A stretch of 64,000 nucleotides of DNA, taken from positions 6,106,001 to 6,170,000 of the forward strand of contig NZ_CP010979.1 in NCBI RefSeq assembly GCF_000498395.2, given 5' to 3'. The stretch comes from Pseudomonas putida S13.1.2. Lineage in GTDB: Bacteria > Pseudomonadota > Gammaproteobacteria > Pseudomonadales > Pseudomonadaceae. Made by a program: the position numbers and the translations under genes. How positions within the stretch are numbered: position 1 is the stretch's first letter; every line of letters begins with the position of its first letter. Below, one piece after another: positions 53,592 to 61,938 of the stretch. The notes below the pieces were generated by a model. That model was given only the letters and a program-made list of their open reading frames with translations. It ran no database searches and had not been told where the DNA came from.

Positions 53592-53894
53592 TCAAAGTGT
53601 TTGGCGCAGTTGTTCGAGGAACGCCTCGATGGTGGCTTCGTTGCGTTTGAAGAAGTGCCATTGGCCAATCTTCTGGCTGCTGATCAGCCCGGCGCGCTGC
53701 AAGGTGGCCAGGTGAGCGGAGACGGTCGACTGCGACAGGCCGCAGCGTTGGTCGATCTGCCCGGCACACACACCGTTTTCGGTGCTGTGGTACTGGTCGG
53801 GGAATTGCGTTGCCGGGTCTTTCAGCCAGCTGAGGATTTCTCGCCTGACCGGATGAGCCAGCGCTTTTATGATTTCGTCGAGATCGAGAGGCAT
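53592..53894 (-). CDS. ArsR-family transcriptional regulator of xenB
   Basis: The 100-residue winged-helix protein starts MPLDLDEIIKALAHPVRREI and shows the ArsR recognition helix CGLSQSTVSAHLATLQRAGLI with the wing QKIGQWHFFKRNE. No metal-binding Cys pair of the ELCVCDL type is seen, so it probably senses something other than arsenic. It is the first gene of an arsR-xenB operon. Upstream lie several copies of a TATATCGCG/CGATATA sequence suited to act as operator. An in-frame start 69 bases upstream is rejected because it would take in these operator copies. Confidence 0.87.
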   Translation of the reverse strand: MPLDLDEIIKALAHPVRREILSWLKDPATQFPDQYHSTENGVCAGQIDQRCGLSQSTVSAHLATLQRAGLISSQKIGQWHFFKRNEATIEAFLEQLRQTL

Positions 53895-53916
53895 GGATTG
53901 AGGCTCGTTGTAGCGG

Positions 53917-54018
53917 TATATCGCGATAGGACGAAATGTAAATCGCCCGTTCCCGATATACAAATACGAAGAGGTTCTGAGCTGAGTACCAATCGCTATA
54001 TCGCGTTATAACGATATA
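53917..54018. promoter_or_regulatory. Repeated TATATCG/CGATATA operator-like sites upstream of arsR
   Basis: TATATCGCG occurs at 53917-53925, where TATCGCGATA is a perfect palindrome, and again at 53997-54005. CGATATA occurs at 53954-53960 and at 54012-54018, the last pairing with TATATCG at 53997-54003 around an eight-base spacer. Four copies in 102 bases of the divergent gap between arsR and acpH suggest an ArsR operator that may control both directions. Confidence 0.6.
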
Positions 54019-54044
54019 AGGGTGGGCAGTGTTAGACTGTGCGC

Positions 54045-54629
54045 ATGAACTACCTCGCACACCTGCACCTGGGCGGCCCGGCGCCGCAACAACTGCTTGG
54101 CAGCCTGTATGGCGATTTTGTCAAAGGCTCGCTGGAAGGGCGCTTTCCACCTGCACTGGAGGCGGCTATCCGGCTGCACCGGCATATCGACAGCTACACC
54201 GATCGGCACCCGTTGGTGCTGGCCGCACTGGCACGCTTTCCGCGTGAGCGGCGGCGCTTTGCCGGCATTGTCCTGGATGTATTCTTCGACCATTGCCTGG
54301 CGCGGCATTGGTGCAACTATGCCGAGCAGCCCCTGGAGCAGTTTACTGGCGCGTTTTATCGGGTGCTACTGGCGGAGCCGGAGCTGCCGGGGCGGTTGGC
54401 GCGGATTGCGCCGTTCATGGCAGCGGATGACTGGCTGGGGGCGTATGGCGATTTTGCCACGCTGGAGCAGGTATTCAACGGCATTGCCCGGCGCTTGTCG
54501 CGGCCTGAGGGCATGGCCGGGGTGATGGTGGAGCTGGAGCGGCTGTATGAGCCGCTGCTGGCGGATTTTCGCGAGTTCTACCCGCAGCTGCAGGCCTTTG
54601 CGGCGGCGCGGCGGATGTCTGGCAGTTAA
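54045..54629 (+). CDS. acpH: Acyl carrier protein phosphodiesterase AcpH
   Basis: AcpH removes the 4'-phosphopantetheine arm from acyl carrier protein. The 194-residue protein starts MNYLAHLHLGGPAPQQLLGS and has YGDFVKGSLEGRFPPALEAAI, RLHRHIDSYTDRHPLVLAA and FDHCLARHWCNYA, matching the family's metal-binding His and Asp positions (an HD-like phosphohydrolase). An ATG six bases upstream is in frame, but the MNYLAHLHL start is the conserved one. It lies convergent to olsA across a REP pair. Confidence 0.92.
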   Translation: MNYLAHLHLGGPAPQQLLGSLYGDFVKGSLEGRFPPALEAAIRLHRHIDSYTDRHPLVLAALARFPRERRRFAGIVLDVFFDHCLARHWCNYAEQPLEQFTGAFYRVLLAEPELPGRLARIAPFMAADDWLGAYGDFATLEQVFNGIARRLSRPEGMAGVMVELERLYEPLLADFREFYPQLQAFAAARRMSGS

Positions 54630-54638
54630 TTTTGCATT

Positions 54639-54733
54639 GGCCTCTTCGCGGGCTTGCCCGCTCCCACAGGTACGGCGCAGTGCTCAAGAAAGCGCACTAC
54701 CTGTGGGAGCGGGCAAGCCCGCGAAGAGGCCGG
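54639..54733. repeat. REP pair m, between acpH and olsA
   Basis: Inverted REP copies of variant CGCGGGCTTGCCCGCTCCCA, with matched arms, nearly the same as pair h. It lies between convergent genes. Confidence 0.92.
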
Positions 54734-54751
54734 CACTGGCTGTGCAAAACC

Positions 54752-55540
54752 TCAGGCAGCCCGCGCCTGCCGCCTTGGCACTGCTTCAACTTCTTCTACC
54801 CCGAACAACGCCAGGTGAATTGCCTGCTGCGCCTGCAATGCCAGCACCGCACGTTCCTTGCCCACGCTGCCGATGGGTGGCAGCAAGTGAATGCACACCT
54901 CGCCCCGCGGCTGGGCAAACAGGCGCATCAGGTGCGACACCAGATCATCATCACCAACGAACGGCGCAATCGGGTCGATCTGGCCATCACGCAGGTACTG
55001 GATAGCCACCGGCTGAACCGCCACGCCCCGGTCGATGGCACCTGCCAACAGGCGGCCATGGAAGGTGCGCACGTTGCGACCGCAGGTAGTGGTGCCTTCG
55101 GGGAAGATCAGCAGGGGGCGGGCCAGCCCCAGTTGCCCGGCGATCTGTTCGCGCAGGCCCTGGCTGTCGCCACCACCACGGCGAATGAACAGCGTGCCGG
55201 CCTTTTCCGCCAGCCAGCCCGCCACCGGCCAGTGACGCACCTCGGCCTTGGACAGGAACGACAGCGGCAGCAGCATGCCGAGCAGGGGGATATCGGTCCA
55301 CGAAACGTGGTTGCTCACCCACAGCATTGGCCGTTGTGGCAACTCGCCCACCACCCGCACGTTGAAGGGCAGGGCGGCGACCAGGCGTTTCATGAACAGG
55401 CAGGACCAGCGCTGGCGGCGCTCGATAGGGGCCTTGAAGCCCAGGCGTTCGCCGAGGGCAATAACGCTGGCCATCAACATGCCCAGCAACAGCACCAGCA
55501 GCAGTCGGGTCAGGCGGGCGACTACCCGCAGCTTCGTCAT
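54752..55540 (-). CDS. olsA: Ornithine lipid O-acyltransferase OlsA (PlsC-like)
   Basis: OlsA adds the second fatty acid to lyso-ornithine lipid. The 262-residue protein has an N-terminal membrane stretch (LTRLLLVLLLGMLMASVIALG), the acyltransferase motif I NHVSWTDIPLL (HX4D), motif III LLIFPEGTTTCG and a C-terminal domain. The start is the ATG that overlaps the olsB stop (TGATG), so olsB and olsA are translationally coupled. Without olsB next to it this would be called a 1-acylglycerol-3-phosphate acyltransferase; the pair makes OlsA more likely. Ornithine lipids replace phospholipids under phosphate limitation. Confidence 0.87.
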   Translation of the reverse strand: MTKLRVVARLTRLLLVLLLGMLMASVIALGERLGFKAPIERRQRWSCLFMKRLVAALPFNVRVVGELPQRPMLWVSNHVSWTDIPLLGMLLPLSFLSKAEVRHWPVAGWLAEKAGTLFIRRGGGDSQGLREQIAGQLGLARPLLIFPEGTTTCGRNVRTFHGRLLAGAIDRGVAVQPVAIQYLRDGQIDPIAPFVGDDDLVSHLMRLFAQPRGEVCIHLLPPIGSVGKERAVLALQAQQAIHLALFGVEEVEAVPRRQARAA

Positions 55541-56295
55541 CAGACCGCCGCCTTGAAGTGCCGGGCGTAGCGCGGGCACAGGTTATCGCGCTTGAGCAGG
55601 ATGAACACGTCGGCCACCTGGAAGTCCTCGTCCCAGCACGGCTCGCCGCAAATCTTTGCGCCCAGGCGCATGTAGGCCTTGAGCAGCGGTGGCATTTCGG
55701 CGATGACGTTGCCCGGCAAAGCCAGGCTTGGCAGCGGGTTCTTCGGCTCGGCACGCAGGTGCTCGTTGCACAGGTAGCGGTCACGCAGGCGCTGCATCAC
55801 GGCATGAGCCTGCACGCCGCCGTCCTGCATGGGGATGCTGGCACAGCCCATCAGGTAGCTGTAGCCGCCCTCGTTGAGTACTTCGGCCAGTTCACCCCAG
55901 AGCACGGCGATGGTGCCGCCATTGCGGTAGTCGGGGGCTACGCAGGTGCGGCCCAGTTCGAGGATGGGGCCCTGCAGCTGCAGCAGGCCGTGCAGGCGGA
56001 ATTCTTCTTCGCTGTAGAAGCGGCCCAGGCTGCTAGCCGCCTGGTGGTCGAGCAGACGGGTGGTGGCCACCAGCTCGCCGGTGCTCAGGTCGCGGACACC
56101 AATGTGGCGGCAGTGCACGTCGTAGTCGTCCATGTCCAAGCCGTGCTCGGCACCCTTGAGCTTGGCCTTGAATTCTGCGCTGAACACTTTGAAACGCAGG
56201 GCCTGGGCCTCTTGCAGCGCCGCGGCGCCAACCAGGCGTTCGGCTTGCAGACGGCGTTCAGTGCTGTTGTCGCCAGAATGAGCGATCCGAGTCAT
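55540..56295 (-). CDS. olsB: L-ornithine N(alpha)-acyltransferase OlsB
   Basis: OlsB attaches a 3-hydroxyacyl group to the alpha-amino group of ornithine, the first step of ornithine lipid synthesis. The 251-residue GNAT-like protein shows ALQEAQALRFKVFSAEFKAKL at the start, DDYDVHCRHIGVRDLSTGELVATTRLL, the conserved FYSEEEFRLHGLLQLQGPILELGRTCVAPDYRNGG and AYMRLGAKICGEPCWDEDFQVADVFILL near the end. These stretches are typical of the PlsC-partner hemolysin/acyltransferase family. An in-frame extension of 71 codons upstream is rejected. Confidence 0.9.
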   Translation of the reverse strand: MTRIAHSGDNSTERRLQAERLVGAAALQEAQALRFKVFSAEFKAKLKGAEHGLDMDDYDVHCRHIGVRDLSTGELVATTRLLDHQAASSLGRFYSEEEFRLHGLLQLQGPILELGRTCVAPDYRNGGTIAVLWGELAEVLNEGGYSYLMGCASIPMQDGGVQAHAVMQRLRDRYLCNEHLRAEPKNPLPSLALPGNVIAEMPPLLKAYMRLGAKICGEPCWDEDFQVADVFILLKRDNLCPRYARHFKAAV

Positions 56296-56455
56296 TACGA
56301 GTCTCCATAAGCCAGCCATGAAGGGTTGCGGCCGGTCGGCTTTGTTGTGCAAAGTCAGCCTAGGTAGACGCGGTGTCACCCCTGTGAATCTTTGGTGATG
56401 CTTGCGTGACACCCCCCAAACCTTGACCAGAAAAGCCCCAGCAAGGAGCCGTCCC

Positions 56456-57343
56456 ATGGCCTGGTTGCAACGATTGAACGACCCGCTTCGCCAAGGGCTG
56501 GCGGGCACCCTGGGTGAAACCTACGCCGCGCTGCTCGAGCGCCTCGGCCCGGTTGCCCCCTTCGAACTGGCGGCACTGGGCGGGCGCGCGATGGCTACGC
56601 CAGGCCTGGCTTTCCTGGTGGGTTACCAGGCCGCCTTGCGCGTGCTGTGGCCCAGTGCACCGCCCAGCCTCGGCGCCCTGTGCGCCACCGAGCGGCGCAG
56701 CGTGCGGCCGGCCGACATGCACACGCGCCTGGAGGGCTTGCGGCTGACCGGCAGCAAGGACTTCGTCACCGCCGGGCTGGAAGCGGAGTGGCTGCTGGTG
56801 GCGGCGCGCAGTGAAACGGCTGGCGCGGCACCGCAGTTGAACCTGGCAGTGGTCTACCCCGGGGAGCCTGGCGTGACCCTGGAGCCATTGCCGACCCTGC
56901 CGTTGATGCCGGAGGTGGGCCATGGGCGCTTGCTGCTGGAACAGGCGGCGTGCGAATTGCTGGCCGGTGACGGCTGGGATGCCTATGTGAAACCGTTTCG
57001 CTCGCTGGAGGACTTGTATGTGCTCACGGCGCTGACGGCCTGGTTGTATGGCGTGGGGCAGGAAAGCGCCTGGCCACAGGATTTACGCCTGCAACTGCTT
57101 GGGCTGCTGGCTGGGTGTGCCGAGGGCAGCCGGCAGTGTGCCGACAGCACCGGTGGCCATTTGCTGTTGGGTGGTTTGTTTGCGCAGTTCCAAGCGTTGC
57201 GGGGGGCGATCGATGCGGCCTTGGCGGCAGGGCCGGTGCATTGGGCGCAAATCTGGCAGCGTGACCAAGGGGTGATGGCGTTGGCTGCAGCGGCACGCGA
57301 GAAGCGCCTGAACAAGGCTTGGGCTGCTGCGGGATTGTCATGA
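56456..57343 (+). CDS. Short acyl-CoA dehydrogenase-like protein
   Basis: The 295-residue protein resembles the N-terminal and middle domains of acyl-CoA dehydrogenases: LAFLVGYQAALRVLWP..., LCATERRSVRPADMHTRLEGLRLTGSKDFVTAGLEAEWLLVAAR. It is shorter than the usual 380 residues, and the FAD-binding C-terminal helical bundle is weak (LGGLFAQFQALRGAIDAALAAG). I cannot identify the catalytic Glu. It may be a non-dehydrogenase relative. The start follows GCAAGGAGCC. It is divergent from olsB and followed by REP pair n. Confidence 0.7.
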   Translation: MAWLQRLNDPLRQGLAGTLGETYAALLERLGPVAPFELAALGGRAMATPGLAFLVGYQAALRVLWPSAPPSLGALCATERRSVRPADMHTRLEGLRLTGSKDFVTAGLEAEWLLVAARSETAGAAPQLNLAVVYPGEPGVTLEPLPTLPLMPEVGHGRLLLEQAACELLAGDGWDAYVKPFRSLEDLYVLTALTAWLYGVGQESAWPQDLRLQLLGLLAGCAEGSRQCADSTGGHLLLGGLFAQFQALRGAIDAALAAGPVHWAQIWQRDQGVMALAAAAREKRLNKAWAAAGLS

Positions 57344-57375
57344 AGGCCTGATAGGTTGTTGTGAACCGATGATCC

Positions 57376-57494
57376 CGGGGGCCGCCTTGCGGCCCATCGC
57401 CGGCAAGCCAGCTCCCACATGGATCGCACAATGCCCAGGTGTGTGCAGTACCTGTGGGAGCTGGCTTGCCGGCGATGGGCTGCGCAGCAGCCCC
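57376..57494. repeat. REP pair n, between the acyl-CoA dehydrogenase-like and serine hydrolase genes
   Basis: Inverted REP copies of variant ATCGCCGGCAAGCCAGCTCC with matched arms and outer GGGGGCCGC/GCAGCCCC sequences. The flanking genes are in tandem. Confidence 0.9.
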
Positions 57495-57516
57495 AAAATT
57501 GCGAGCCTGAAAAGCG

Positions 57517-58599
57517 ATGCTGAAAGGTCTGCTATTGGTTCTTTGCCTGGCCTTGGCAACCGCCCAAGCCGAGGACTGGCCTGATCCTGCCTGGCAGAAC
57601 GACCCTGCCACGTTCGACTGGCAAGCCGTCGACGCCTACGCCTTCCCCCCTCGCACCGCCCCCGACCGCAGCGGCATCCGCACCGACGCGCTGCTGATCA
57701 TCCGCGACGGCCGTATCCTCCACGAGCGCTACACCGCCCCCACCACTGCCGCCACCGCGCACCTGACCTGGTCGGTAAGCAAGAGCGTACTTGCCACGCT
57801 GCTGGGCGTGGCCCAGGGTGAAGGGCGCTTCCAGCTACAAGATCCGGTCACCCGTTTCTACCCCGGCATGCGCGCTCATCCCGGTGTACGCATGGCCGAT
57901 CTGCTGCACTGGGGCAGTGGCCTGGACTGGCAGGAAGACTACGAATACGCCCCGCTCAAATCGTCGGTGGTGGCCATGCTGTATACCCGTGGCCGCGGGG
58001 ACATGGCGGCCTATACGGCGGCGCGGGGTTCGTCGGCCAGCCCCGGCGAGCGGTTTGTCTATTCCAGCGGTGACAGCAACCTGCTGGCCGCTGCACTGCG
58101 CGGCATGCTCGAGGCCGGGCAGTACCCCGATTACCCCTGGCACGCGCTGTTCACCCCGTTGGGTATCGACAGCGCGGTGTGGGAGCGTGACCGGGCGGGT
58201 ACCTACGTGGGCTCTTCCTATCTGTACCTTAGCGCCCGGGACCTGGCGCGAATCGGCTTGCTGATGCAGCGCGACGGGCGCTGGCAAGGCCGGCAACTGC
58301 TGCCCAAGGCCTGGGTGGCCTTCAACCGCACAGCGTTTGCCCATGCCGAACCTGTGCCTGGTGAGGCCAACCCCGGCGGCCACTGGTGGCTCAACCGGCC
58401 GCTGGCCGGCCGCCAGCGGCCTTGGCCGAGTGCGCCCGAAGACACCTACGCCGCCCTTGGCCACTGGGGCCAGGCGCTGTACGTACTGCCCGCGCAAAAG
58501 CTGGTGATTGTGCGCTATGCCGATGACCGCGACGGCAGCTACCAGCATGAAGAACTGCTCAAGCGGGTACTGGCGGTATTGCCCGGGGAGGGCACATGA
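57517..58599 (+). CDS. Exported serine hydrolase, beta-lactamase/class C PBP fold
   Basis: The 360-residue protein has a signal peptide (MLKGLLLVLCLALATAQAED) and a serine beta-lactamase-like domain. The catalytic SxxK is in LTWSVSKSVLATLLG near residue 89, and the second motif is YSSGDSNLLAAAL (YxS/N type), with HWGQALYVLP-type sequence near the end in place of the third KTG motif. Such proteins include esterases and D-aminopeptidases; no substrate can be named. It overlaps the next small gene by four bases (ATGA), which suggests a functional pair. Confidence 0.85.
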   Translation: MLKGLLLVLCLALATAQAEDWPDPAWQNDPATFDWQAVDAYAFPPRTAPDRSGIRTDALLIIRDGRILHERYTAPTTAATAHLTWSVSKSVLATLLGVAQGEGRFQLQDPVTRFYPGMRAHPGVRMADLLHWGSGLDWQEDYEYAPLKSSVVAMLYTRGRGDMAAYTAARGSSASPGERFVYSSGDSNLLAAALRGMLEAGQYPDYPWHALFTPLGIDSAVWERDRAGTYVGSSYLYLSARDLARIGLLMQRDGRWQGRQLLPKAWVAFNRTAFAHAEPVPGEANPGGHWWLNRPLAGRQRPWPSAPEDTYAALGHWGQALYVLPAQKLVIVRYADDRDGSYQHEELLKRVLAVLPGEGT

Positions 58600-58892
58600 A
58601 GCGGGCCTTGTTGCTGGTGCTGCTCGGTCTTTTGTTCTGGGCTTGGCAGGAGCGTCAGGCGCTGGCGGATTTTCCCGGCATCCTCTCGGCCTACTCGGCC
58701 AAGGAATACTGCTCGTGCCGCTTCGTCATGGGCTTCGAGCAGGCCTACTGCCAAGGCTATGTAAAGCAATGGCTGCCGTTGAGCCTGCTGGAGGAAAACG
58801 GCCAGCAACGGCTAATCACCGCCGAGGGGCTTGGGCGGCGCAACCAGGCTGCCTGGCAAGGCCGGCGCGAGGGCTGCCGCTTGCTGCCATGA
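58596..58892 (+). CDS. Small exported cysteine-rich protein, unknown function
   Basis: The 98-residue product has a hydrophobic N-terminus (RALLLVLLGLLFWAW), a signal peptide or anchor. The mature part holds four cysteines, KEYCSCRFVMGFEQAYCQGY and a late Cys in EGCRLLP, so two disulfides are likely in the periplasm. The start overlaps the serine hydrolase stop, and the spacing suggests coupled translation. I do not recognise the family. Codon use matches its neighbours, so it looks like a real gene and not a chance frame. Confidence 0.75.
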   Translation: MKRALLLVLLGLLFWAWQERQALADFPGILSAYSAKEYCSCRFVMGFEQAYCQGYVKQWLPLSLLEENGQQRLITAEGLGRRNQAAWQGRREGCRLLP

Positions 58893-58936
58893 AGGCGTGC
58901 GGGTAAGGTTGGCGGCTTGGTTTCACGAGATCTGTC

Positions 58937-59518
58937 ATGTTCAAACTGTCCCGTCTACTGCCCGCCTTGTTGCTGGCTTTGTGCCTGCCCGCCCACGCCA
59001 ACTGGCACCTCGATGGCGAATCGTCGCGCCTGTCGTTCATTACCGGCAAGAACGGTGACACCGCCGAAGTGCACCGCTTTCTGGTGCTGCATGGTACGGT
59101 CGACCGCAAAGGCGTAGCGGGGCTGAGCATCGAGATGGACTCTGTCAGCAGCGGCATCCCGCTGCGTGATGAGCAAATGCGCGACAACCTGTTCGAGGTC
59201 GGGCGCTTCGCCGAGGCCACCGTAAAGGCGCAGATCGATTTGCGGCCGATCAATGACCTGGCCGATGGTGCGCAGATCGAGTTGCGCCTGCCGCTGACGG
59301 TCACGTTGCATGGCCAGTCGCACAGCTACAACGCCCTGCTGCTGGCCACTCGCCTGGATGCGCGGCGCTTCCAGGTTGTGACCCTGGAACCGCTGCTGCT
59401 GCGCGCCGAGGATTTCGGTTTGCTGCCGGGGCTGGAAAGCCTGCGCAAGTTCGCCGGGCTCAAGTCCATCAACCCGTCGGTGCCGGTTAGCGCGGTGCTG
59501 ATTTTCACCGCCCGCTGA
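58937..59518 (+). CDS. YceI family periplasmic lipid-binding protein
   Basis: The 193-residue protein has a signal peptide ending near LCLPAHA, then the YceI lipocalin-like barrel starting NWHLDGESSRLSFITGKNGD, with VDRKGVAGLSIEMDSVSSGI, RDEQMRDNLFEVGRF and TVTLHGQSHSYNALL. Relatives bind polyisoprenoid lipids such as octaprenyl chains in the periplasm. It is two bases before the phospholipase D gene, so it is probably in one operon with it. Confidence 0.9.
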   Translation: MFKLSRLLPALLLALCLPAHANWHLDGESSRLSFITGKNGDTAEVHRFLVLHGTVDRKGVAGLSIEMDSVSSGIPLRDEQMRDNLFEVGRFAEATVKAQIDLRPINDLADGAQIELRLPLTVTLHGQSHSYNALLLATRLDARRFQVVTLEPLLLRAEDFGLLPGLESLRKFAGLKSINPSVPVSAVLIFTAR

Positions 59519-59519
59519 C

Positions 59520-60677
59520 ATGCCGGGGCCGGTCTTCCCCTGGCGGGATGGCAACCAGTTCGAACTGCTGATCGACGGCCCCGAATTCTTTCCGCGCATG
59601 CTGGCGGCAATCGTGGGTGCCGAGTTTCAGGTCGACCTGGAGCTGTACCTGGTCGAGGCCGGCGCCTGTGCCGAGGCGGTGGTCGAAGCGCTGGAGCAGG
59701 CCGCCCGCCGTGGCGTGCGGGTGCGTTGCCTGTTCGATGATTATGGCTCGCTGGCCTTCAACAGCGCCCTGCGCCAGCGCCTGCTGGAAGCCGGTGTGTA
59801 CCTGCGCTGGTACAACCGCCTGCGCTGGAAGCGTGGCCTGCGCAACCTGTACCGTGACCACCGCAAGCTGCTGCTGGTGGACGAACGCTGGGCGGTGGTG
59901 GGCGGCACGGGCGTTACCGACGAGTTCTGGAAGCCGGGCGACGCGACCAGCGAGTGGCATGAGGTGATGGTGCAGATCCAGGGGCCGGTGGTGACCGACT
60001 GGCAACTGCTGTTCGACCGCCAGTGGTCCGCCAACAACCGCCGCACCGCCTGGCGCCCTGCCGAAGGCTTCGGCCTGCCGCGCCTGCCCAAGGCCCCTGC
60101 CCATGGGCAGGGCATGGGCCGGGTGGCCTATGCCGACGCCCGCCAGCACCAGGACATCCTGCATTCGCTGGTGCGTGCGCTGAACAGTGGCAAGCAACGG
60201 GTATGGCTGGCCACGCCGTACTTTCTGCCAACCTGGAGCGTGCGCCGTTCGTTGCGCCGCGCCGCCAGCAAGGGGCTTGATGTGCGGCTGTTGCTGACCG
60301 GCCCACGCACAGACCACCCGTCGGTCCGCTACGCCGGGCACCGCTACTACCCACGCCTGCTGCGCGCCGGGGTGCGGATTTTCGAATACCAACCGTGCTT
60401 CCTGCACCTGAAAATGGCTGTGGTAGACGACTGGGTCAGCGTAGGTTCGTGCAACTTCGATCACTGGAACCTGCGCTTCAACCTTGAAGCCAACATCGAG
60501 GCGCTGGACCCGCCGTTGACGGCGGCGGTGGTGGCCAGCTTCGAGCGCGACTTTGCCTTGAGCGAGGAAGTCGACCTCGACCACTGGCATGCCCGCCCCC
60601 TGTGGCGCCGGGTGAAGCAACGGATATGGGGCTGGATCGACCGACTGGTCGTCAACGTGCTCGACCGCCGTGACTGA
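59520..60677 (+). CDS. clsB: Phospholipase D family cardiolipin synthase, ClsB-like
   Basis: The 385-residue protein carries two HKD motifs: HRKLLLVDERWAVVGGTGV (His114, Lys116, Asp121) and HLKMAVVDDWVSVGSCNFDHWN (His296, Lys298, Asp303). ClsB-type enzymes make cardiolipin from phosphatidylglycerol on the cytoplasmic side and have no N-terminal double membrane anchor, as is the case here. The overall length and the ending EEVDLDHWHARPLWRRVKQRI fit ClsB. The symbol is given by similarity only. The ATG lies two bases after the yceI stop. Confidence 0.85.
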   Translation: MPGPVFPWRDGNQFELLIDGPEFFPRMLAAIVGAEFQVDLELYLVEAGACAEAVVEALEQAARRGVRVRCLFDDYGSLAFNSALRQRLLEAGVYLRWYNRLRWKRGLRNLYRDHRKLLLVDERWAVVGGTGVTDEFWKPGDATSEWHEVMVQIQGPVVTDWQLLFDRQWSANNRRTAWRPAEGFGLPRLPKAPAHGQGMGRVAYADARQHQDILHSLVRALNSGKQRVWLATPYFLPTWSVRRSLRRAASKGLDVRLLLTGPRTDHPSVRYAGHRYYPRLLRAGVRIFEYQPCFLHLKMAVVDDWVSVGSCNFDHWNLRFNLEANIEALDPPLTAAVVASFERDFALSEEVDLDHWHARPLWRRVKQRIWGWIDRLVVNVLDRRD

Positions 60678-60721
60678 CAGCAGCTATCGTGCATTGACGG
60701 TTAACCGAAGGAGTGGGTGCG

Positions 60722-61300
60722 ATGACGGCGAAGAAGATTCTTATGCTGGTGGGCGACTACGTCGAGGATTACGAGGCGATGGTGCCGTTCCAGGCCTTGA
60801 GCATGGTGGGCCACACGGTGCATGCGGTGTGCCCGGAGAAACTGGCGGGGCAGACCGTGCGCACTGCCATCCATGATTTTGAGGGTGAGCAGACCTACAG
60901 CGAAAAGCCGGGGCACAATTTTGCCCTGAATTATGACTTTGTGCGGGTACGGGCCGAGAGTTACGACGCGCTGCTGATCCCGGGCGGCCGTGCGCCGGAG
61001 TACCTGCGCCTGGATGATAAAGTGCTGGCGCTGGTGCGGGCATTTGACCAGGCTGGCAAGCCGATTGCGGCGGTGTGCCATGGTGCCCAGCTGCTGGCCG
61101 CGGGGGGTGTGCTGGAGGGGCGCGAATGCAGCGCATACCCGGCGTGTGCGCCGGAGGTGCGTCTGGCGGGCGGCACGTTCATCGACATCGCGGTGGACCA
61201 GGCGCATGTGGATGGCAACCTGGTGACCGCACCGGCATGGCCAGCGCACCCGGCGTGGCTGGCGGCATTTTTGAAGGTGCTGGGTACTCGTATCGCCTGA
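60722..61300 (+). CDS. DJ-1/PfpI family protein
   Basis: The 192-residue protein has the class I glutamine amidotransferase-like fold. The nucleophile elbow AAVCHGAQLLAAGG holds the conserved cysteine, with the Glu of the N-terminal KKILMLVGDYVEDYEAMVPF and LIPGGRAPEYLRLDD also present. Members act as glyoxalase III/deglycase, chaperone or protease-like proteins under stress; which role applies is not clear. Its start follows GAAGGAGTGGGTGCG. A REP pair separates it from the convergent next gene. Confidence 0.9.
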   Translation: MTAKKILMLVGDYVEDYEAMVPFQALSMVGHTVHAVCPEKLAGQTVRTAIHDFEGEQTYSEKPGHNFALNYDFVRVRAESYDALLIPGGRAPEYLRLDDKVLALVRAFDQAGKPIAAVCHGAQLLAAGGVLEGRECSAYPACAPEVRLAGGTFIDIAVDQAHVDGNLVTAPAWPAHPAWLAAFLKVLGTRIA

Positions 61301-61302
61301 CA

Positions 61303-61395
61303 GGGCCCCTTCGCGGGTAAACCCGCTCCCACAGGTTCATCACACCTCTCAGGTTCAGTGAATCCCTGTGGGAGCGGGTTTACCCGCGAAGAGGA
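61303..61395. repeat. REP pair o, between the DJ-1 and SnoaL-like genes
   Basis: Inverted REP copies of variant TTCGCGGGTAAACCCGCTCC with matched arms. It lies between convergent genes. Confidence 0.9.
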
Positions 61396-61424
61396 CGGTG
61401 CAGCCAAAACGGCTCAAACAGGCT

Positions 61425-61823
61425 TCAGGCAACCTGCTCGACCCAGTCATTGAGGTTGTAGTAGTTGGTCACCCGGGCAATCTTGCCGCAGTGGATATAG
61501 AAAAACGCCCCCGCTGGCAGCACATAGGTCTGCCCGTTTGCTGCCGGCAACCCTTCGTCATCGCCCAGGTATTCGCCGTGCACGGTGAACTCCGCCGCCG
61601 CGCGACTGCCCTCGGCGTTCTGCATCACCACGATATCGGCCAGGCGTTCGCGGTAGCAGCGGTTCATCTTGTCCATGAACGTGGCAAACCGGGCCTTGCC
61701 CATCTGCCGCTCGCCCTGGTTGATGTCGTGGATCACGTCCTCGCTGAGCAGGGCGAGAAAGCCCGGCATGTCACCGGCGTTGAACGCGGCGTAGTAAGCA
61801 TTTACCAGTTCGGTAGCGGTCAT
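61425..61823 (-). CDS. SnoaL-like / ketosteroid isomerase-like protein
   Basis: A 132-residue soluble protein with the cone-shaped NTF2 fold: TATELVNAYYAAFNAGDMPGFLALLSEDVIHDINQG, KARFATFMDKMNRCYRERLADI, AAEFTVHGEYLGDD and PAGAFFYIHCGKIARVTNYYNLNDWV. The pattern of AxNxGD then HD after VIHD is usual in SnoaL-type polyketide cyclase-like proteins and in many stand-alone isomerase-like proteins. There are no biosynthetic neighbours, so the substrate is unknown. Confidence 0.85.
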   Translation of the reverse strand: MTATELVNAYYAAFNAGDMPGFLALLSEDVIHDINQGERQMGKARFATFMDKMNRCYRERLADIVVMQNAEGSRAAAEFTVHGEYLGDDEGLPAANGQTYVLPAGAFFYIHCGKIARVTNYYNLNDWVEQVA

Positions 61824-61938
61824 GGAACAATACCTGTCGTGTAGGGAGAAGGCGGGTCGCTGCCTCGGATGATAGGGTTTCCCCTCAAGCCCGGCTTAGC
61901 CGAGCGCGTCATCCACATCGACAAAACGACCGCCAAGC

